Assembly: GCA_947590905.1 (NCBI GenBank)
Contig: CANQCU010000001.1
Coordinates: forward strand, 1-64,000
Direction of reading: 5' to 3'
From: an uncultured Clostridia bacterium
GTDB taxonomy: Bacteria > Bacillota > Clostridia > TANB77 > CAG-508
DNA: 64,000 nucleotides
Position numbers and translations under genes: made by a program. A model generated the notes under the pieces. That model was given only the letters and a program-made list of their open reading frames with translations. It did no database searches and had not been told where the DNA came from. This document shows, in pieces, positions 59,748-64,000 of this stretch (the stretch's first letter is position 1; each line of letters begins with the position of its first letter).

Positions 59748-61377
59748 TTAGTTTAGTTTCCATGAAGTATACGTATCATTTATTTCTTTTGTATATATTC
59801 CATCTTTTGTCATTTGTTCTATTTTTGTAAATATTATATTTATATTTTTTATTTCTGAAAGATAATCTGTTATACGATTATTTATATAATTCATTGTTGC
59901 TTCATCTTCTAAGAATTCTGGATTCGTCATTTTTATATTATCTATATAATCATCATAAGTATATAACATATCCTGAAATCCTTTGTATTCATATGGATAA
60001 ATTATCAAGTCAGGTTTATTATTTTGCAGTTCTTCTATAAATTCTTCTAAAATTCTGTCATCTGATAATACCAAAGGCACTTGATACATATATTTTCCAT
60101 CATATTTTCTATCTGTTAAATTATAGTAAGTACATGCATTCCATAGTATTAAAACATTATTATCTTTATTTGTATTTTCTTTAATATAATTTATAAGTTC
60201 TTGCTTTGGTACATATGTTGATGCAATCTTTATTTTTGAAAATTGTACCAATATATTCTCTATACTTGCTATTCCTAGAATTAGAATGGCTATTATTATT
60301 GTTGCCATTTTTAATTTTATATTTTTAATTATTCTTATATTTTCTAGTCCAAGAGTAAATGGTACTATCAATGCTGGAATTAGCATTATTCCATAATATG
60401 AATAGTCTCTTCCTATTAAAACCAATTCTAAAATTGCTATTATTAAATAAGCTATACTTAATGTTAGTTCAAGGTATTTTTGTTTGTTTTTTATTTGGTT
60501 TATTAATACTAATAATCCTACTATAAATGCTATTATTATTAATTTTGATAATTTTAAGAAGTATTTTAATATATCAATTTTTGCTGGCATTTCTCCTTCA
60601 TATCCTGCATATTTAAAATTAAATGTAAACACACAGTATATAAAATCTGAAAGTGCATTATTTACTAAAAAATATATTAATACTGGTATAATTACCAAAA
60701 GCATTCCTAATATAAATAATAATATTGTTTTGATAAGTTCTTTATATCTCTTATTTTTTATGTAAATACATATAACTACAGGTATGTATACTATCCAAAG
60801 TATAAGCAAATTCATTTTTAAGAATAATACTAATCCACAAAATAATCCGCTTAAAATTACCTCTATTTTACTTATATCATTATTTTTTATAAATTTCAAG
60901 AATATATACAAAGAATAAAGCATAAATGGAAGTGCATATTCTTCTGCATAGTTTCCTTCATTCAAAAAAGTACATATTGGTATTATTGACAATATTACTG
61001 CTAATACATTGACTAGTTTTTTCTTTGAAAACATTCTGCTAATTTTATACAATATGCATAAGCTTGAAATCATGAATGATAGTTCTACTATCCAAATTCC
61101 TATGTTGCTACCGTTTGATATTGTTAATCCTATTACTTCCATTAAATACAATATTGGTCCTTTATGGTCAAAGAAGTCTTTATAGAGTATTTTCCCCTCT
61201 CGTATTCTCCTTGCACCATATATAAATACTGAGCTATCTATTTCTGTAACTGAATTAGCACAAGGACCTAGTGGGCTTTGCATCAGGATAAATACACTAA
61301 TTATTATAAATAATAGTATAATCAATATTTTCCCGTATATATTGTTTCACAAAGTCTTTGATGTTAGTTTTTTCCAT
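59748..61377 (-). CDS. PMT/ArnT-like membrane glycosyltransferase 1, one +1 shift at CGG
   Basis: A 542-aa polytopic protein. The usual reading would start at 61325, but an in-frame ATG at 61375-61377 with GGAG upstream leads into ATA CGG GAA (61333-61335). Read as Ile-Gly-Lys this joins KDFVKQYI to GKILIILLFIIISV. The result has exactly the length of its paralogue next door (542 aa) and aligns with that protein's N-terminus. The acidic DSSVFIYGARRIREGKILYK then DFFDHKGP loop after the first helix is the expected catalytic loop of GT39-like transferases. C-terminal soluble domain has YQVPLVLSDDRIL and IYPYEYKGF. Confidence 0.85.
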
Positions 61378-61421
61378 TTCTAACTCCTTCTTTGAAATTT
61401 TTATCTACTAAGTTTAGATTC

Positions 61422-63050
61422 TTAATTTTCTTTTAGTTTCCATGAAATATATGTATCATTTATTGTTTCTTCATATATCCCTTCTTCTGCCATTTCTTCT
61501 ATTCTTTCATATAATAAAGATATATTTTTTATTCCTTTTACAAATTCTGATAATGATTCGTAAAGTTCTTTATCTTGTATCGTTCCTTCTTCACCTGTTA
61601 TATACGCATATAACTCTTCTGGAGAAGTATATTTTTGCATGCTAAATCCTAGGTAGTCACTAGCATATATTATTATCTTAGGTTTTGTGTTTTCTATGTT
61701 TTCAATAAGCTCATACGCTATTCTTTCATCTATTGTTATTATTGGAACTTGGTATATGTATTTTCCATTGTATCTTCTATCTGATTTTAAATATATATTG
61801 CAGTTGTTTCCTAATGCTAATATACTATCATTTTTTGTACTGTTCTCTTCTATAAAATGTACTATATCCATGTTGATATTAGCATCTTGTTCTAATGTAT
61901 GCATAATTTCCTCTATTTGCTTTTGAATATTATTGTGTAAAGCTAAAAATATTATTAAAACAAATGCAATAATTGATACTATTTTTATCTTTTCGTTATT
62001 TAAATTTACTATATATTCTAATAACTCTGTTATGGGAACTATATAACAAGGAATTAATACTATTCCATAATAAGGATACATTCTACCTGCAATACTATTT
62101 AGTATTATTGTTAAAATTAAATACAATAATAAGATTACTTGATCTAGGAATTTCTTTTTATTAATCTTTAATCTTATACAATTCAAAATCAAGATAACTA
62201 TAACTATAATATTTAATTTTGTACTATTAAGCATTGATATTACTGTTCCCGAAATTCCCTGCATTTCTTTATTAAATTTCGAATATTTTATATTGAAATT
62301 TATAAACACATCTATAAATTCATCAAAAGCATTATTTGCCAAAAAATATATTATTATTGGCAAAATTACTATGGACATTCCTAATGAAAATGCTCCAATT
62401 GTTTTTCCAAGTTCTTTATATTTTTTGTCTCTTATATATATAAACATAATTACAGGAATAAAAGCTATCCATAGTGAAATAAGGTTTGGTTTTAAAAATA
62501 ATATAGTTCCTAAGCAAAAACCATTTATTCCTATTTCTTTATACGTTACACTACCATTTTTTATAAATTTTATAAATGTATATAAAGAATAAATTATAAA
62601 TGGTAACGCATATTCTTCTGCAAAATTGCCTCCATATAGAAATGTACCTAATGGAATTACACTTATAATGCTCGCAAATACATTTATCACTTTATTTTTG
62701 GAAAATAATCTACTTATCTTATAGACTAAACATAGGTTTATAAACATAAATATAACTTCTACTATCCATATTCCTACTCTATTTCCATTTGTCATACTTA
62801 GTCCTATAAGTTCAATTACATAAAGAACAGGTCCTTTATGGTCAAAGAAATCTTTATATAGTATTTTTCCTTCTCGTATTAAATTGCTTCCATATATAAA
62901 TACAGAGCTGTCAGAAGTTGACATTGCCTTTGATATTGGATTTAGTGGGCTTTGCATTAAAATTGCTATACTTAATAGTAAAAATACTAAACTTATTATT
63001 ATATATCCATATATTTTTTTAAAATTTACATTTTCATTATTCTTATTCAT
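61422..63050 (-). CDS. PMT/ArnT-like membrane glycosyltransferase 2
   Basis: A 542-aa paralogue of the downstream gene with about ten helices. DSSVFIYGSNLIREGKILYK then DFFDHKGPVLY in the first loop holds the acidic and basic residues typical of polyprenol-phosphate sugar transferases. C-terminal domain: GKYIYQVPIITIDERIAYEL and IIIYASDYLGF, ending DTYISWKLKEN. No CGG. Acceptor (protein or cell-wall polymer) is unknown. Confidence 0.85.
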   Translation of the reverse strand: MNKNNENVNFKKIYGYIIISLVFLLLSIAILMQSPLNPISKAMSTSDSSVFIYGSNLIREGKILYKDFFDHKGPVLYVIELIGLSMTNGNRVGIWIVEVIFMFINLCLVYKISRLFSKNKVINVFASIISVIPLGTFLYGGNFAEEYALPFIIYSLYTFIKFIKNGSVTYKEIGINGFCLGTILFLKPNLISLWIAFIPVIMFIYIRDKKYKELGKTIGAFSLGMSIVILPIIIYFLANNAFDEFIDVFINFNIKYSKFNKEMQGISGTVISMLNSTKLNIIVIVILILNCIRLKINKKKFLDQVILLLYLILTIILNSIAGRMYPYYGIVLIPCYIVPITELLEYIVNLNNEKIKIVSIIAFVLIIFLALHNNIQKQIEEIMHTLEQDANINMDIVHFIEENSTKNDSILALGNNCNIYLKSDRRYNGKYIYQVPIITIDERIAYELIENIENTKPKIIIYASDYLGFSMQKYTSPEELYAYITGEEGTIQDKELYESLSEFVKGIKNISLLYERIEEMAEEGIYEETINDTYISWKLKEN

Positions 63051-63078
63051 TTATTCTTTTACGACATATTTCCTTTCA

Positions 63079-64000
63079 TTATTCATTTTCATTCAATTTC
63101 CATACTAAATATGGTGTAGTTAAGATTTTTGTGTATATTCCATTTTTTTCCATCTCTTGTATTTTTCTAAGCATTTTAGCTACATTTTTTGTTTTTTGGG
63201 TAATAGAGGATAATTTTTCATATATGCTTTCATAATTCTGCTTATTCTCTAAAAAATGTGGGTTACTTTCTTCTATTATTTTCATGTAATCTTCAACTAA
63301 ATATGAATTCATTTTAAAGTCTTCATAATTATTTGGATAAATAATTATTTTAGGTCTATTTTCTTCAAACTCTCTTATAAATTCATTATAAATATTGTCG
63401 TCTATTAATATTAATGGTATTTGATACATATATTTTCCATGATACTGCCTATTGGTAAGGTTATAATATCCGCAACTATTCATGAGTACTAATACATTAT
63501 CTTGAGCTTCACTATTTTCTATAACACAATTAACAATTTCTGCATTGTCTTTTGGTATTAGCTGTTTTTTCACTAAATTAATTTGTGTTTGTAAGTTTGT
63601 TTTAATTAGTATTAAAAATAAAATTGATATTACAGTTATCAAAAATATTTTTAATTTTTTGCTTATTACATTATTTATATGTTCTAGTATTTCAGTTATA
63701 GGTATTATATAACAGGGAATTAGTGCTATTTTATAATAGTTAGCAATTCTCCCTCCTATACTAAAAATAATAATAGTTAGGAAATAATATATAAGGCACA
63801 TAATTTGAATAATACTTTTTTGTTTTTTACATCTAGAAAAGGCAATATTTGCTACCATTATTCCAAATATTATTATACTTATTTTAGATGTAGTTAAAAA
63901 ATATGTACATGCCTCTTTAAAATTCACATCATGGTATCCTGCATATTTTAAATTAAATTCTATGAAAGCATAAACAAAGTACGAAAGTGCATTATTTAGT
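63079..64000 (-). CDS. PMT/ArnT-like membrane glycosyltransferase 3, partial
   Basis: A third paralogue cut by the window edge; the first part lies beyond 64000. The reading stays open to the edge (LNNALSYFVYAFIEFNLKYA then GYHD), so the GTG-like start near 63927 is not real. The C-terminal part shows GKYMYQIPLILIDDNIYNEF and IIIYPNNYEDF, ending TPYLVWKLNENE. Three tandem copies point to repeated duplication and probably different acceptors or sugars. Confidence 0.8.
   Translation of the reverse strand, partial: LNNALSYFVYAFIEFNLKYAGYHDVNFKEACTYFLTTSKISIIIFGIMVANIAFSRCKKQKSIIQIMCLIYYFLTIIIFSIGGRIANYYKIALIPCYIIPITEILEHINNVISKKLKIFLITVISILFLILIKTNLQTQINLVKKQLIPKDNAEIVNCVIENSEAQDNVLVLMNSCGYYNLTNRQYHGKYMYQIPLILIDDNIYNEFIREFEENRPKIIIYPNNYEDFKMNSYLVEDYMKIIEESNPHFLENKQNYESIYEKLSSITQKTKNVAKMLRKIQEMEKNGIYTKILTTPYLVWKLNENE

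Overview
The window is AT-rich DNA (roughly 70 percent A+T by eye) from a Gram-positive, low-GC bacterium of the Clostridia type. Evidence: strong GGAGG ribosome sites, AGA as the main Arg codon, sporulation-lineage genes (spoIIP, gerW/ytfJ, a ytvI-like permease, ylbF, dacF), and the gene pairs recA-recX and rel-MBL hydrolase. Dockerin, cohesin-like and sortase genes suggest a surface-complex builder, plausibly an uncultured gut species; that is inference.

Main result. Fifteen genes look broken by a frameshift, several of them normally essential or highly conserved (ligA, lepA, engB, recN, dprA, dacF). All 26 breaks are the same event: an in-frame CGG codon at which the ribosome must move +1, dropping the C and reading the next GGN as glycine (CGGN = Gly). 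In every gene this restores the family motif and makes the length an exact multiple of three. Other native genes contain no in-frame CGG, while out-of-frame CGG is common. The window also encodes an unusual tRNA-Gly (57187-57260) whose anticodon loop is CUUCCGA instead of CUUCCAA, so positions 34-37 read UCCG, the complement of CGGA. I propose that CGGN is a four-base glycine codon in this organism, decoded by this tRNA.

Layout. 1-2.1 kb: AbiE-type toxin-antitoxin pair with operator. 2.3-7.5 kb: dockerin-bearing 1152-aa surface protein, cohesin-like sortase substrate, sortase. 8-9.2 kb: Y-family polymerase with five CGGN sites. 9.3-10.3 kb: membrane-tethered ECF sigma factor. 10.4-15.5 kb: mntP, cation antiporter, archaeal-type riboflavin kinase, ligA, pgsA. 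15.6-16.3 kb: isolated GC-richer foreign-looking gene. 16.4-29.3 kb: permease, CBS protein, gerW, DUF2953, scpA, recX, recA, solute-binding protein, RNHCP protein, nucleoside kinase, lepA, dgt. 29.8-38.3 kb: sugar kinase, spoIIP, MBL hydrolase, rel, recJ, ylbF, glycosyltransferase. 38.5-48.8 kb: dacF, 6S-like RNA, recN, yitT, radical-SAM relative, rnc, RNA methyltransferase, mfd. 49-56 kb: XRE regulator, second foreign-looking gene, dprA, folD, proS, DUF4364, engB, serS. 56.1-57.7 kb: two inverted type I toxin-antitoxin modules around tRNA-Leu and the unusual tRNA-Gly. 57.8-64 kb: DUF218 protein and a glycosyltransferase/membrane-mannosyltransferase cluster that runs off the end.

The two GC-richer single genes (15832-16245 and 49564-49932) are the only places where CGG must be read in frame as Arg to give a long product, so they are natural test cases for the recoding model.
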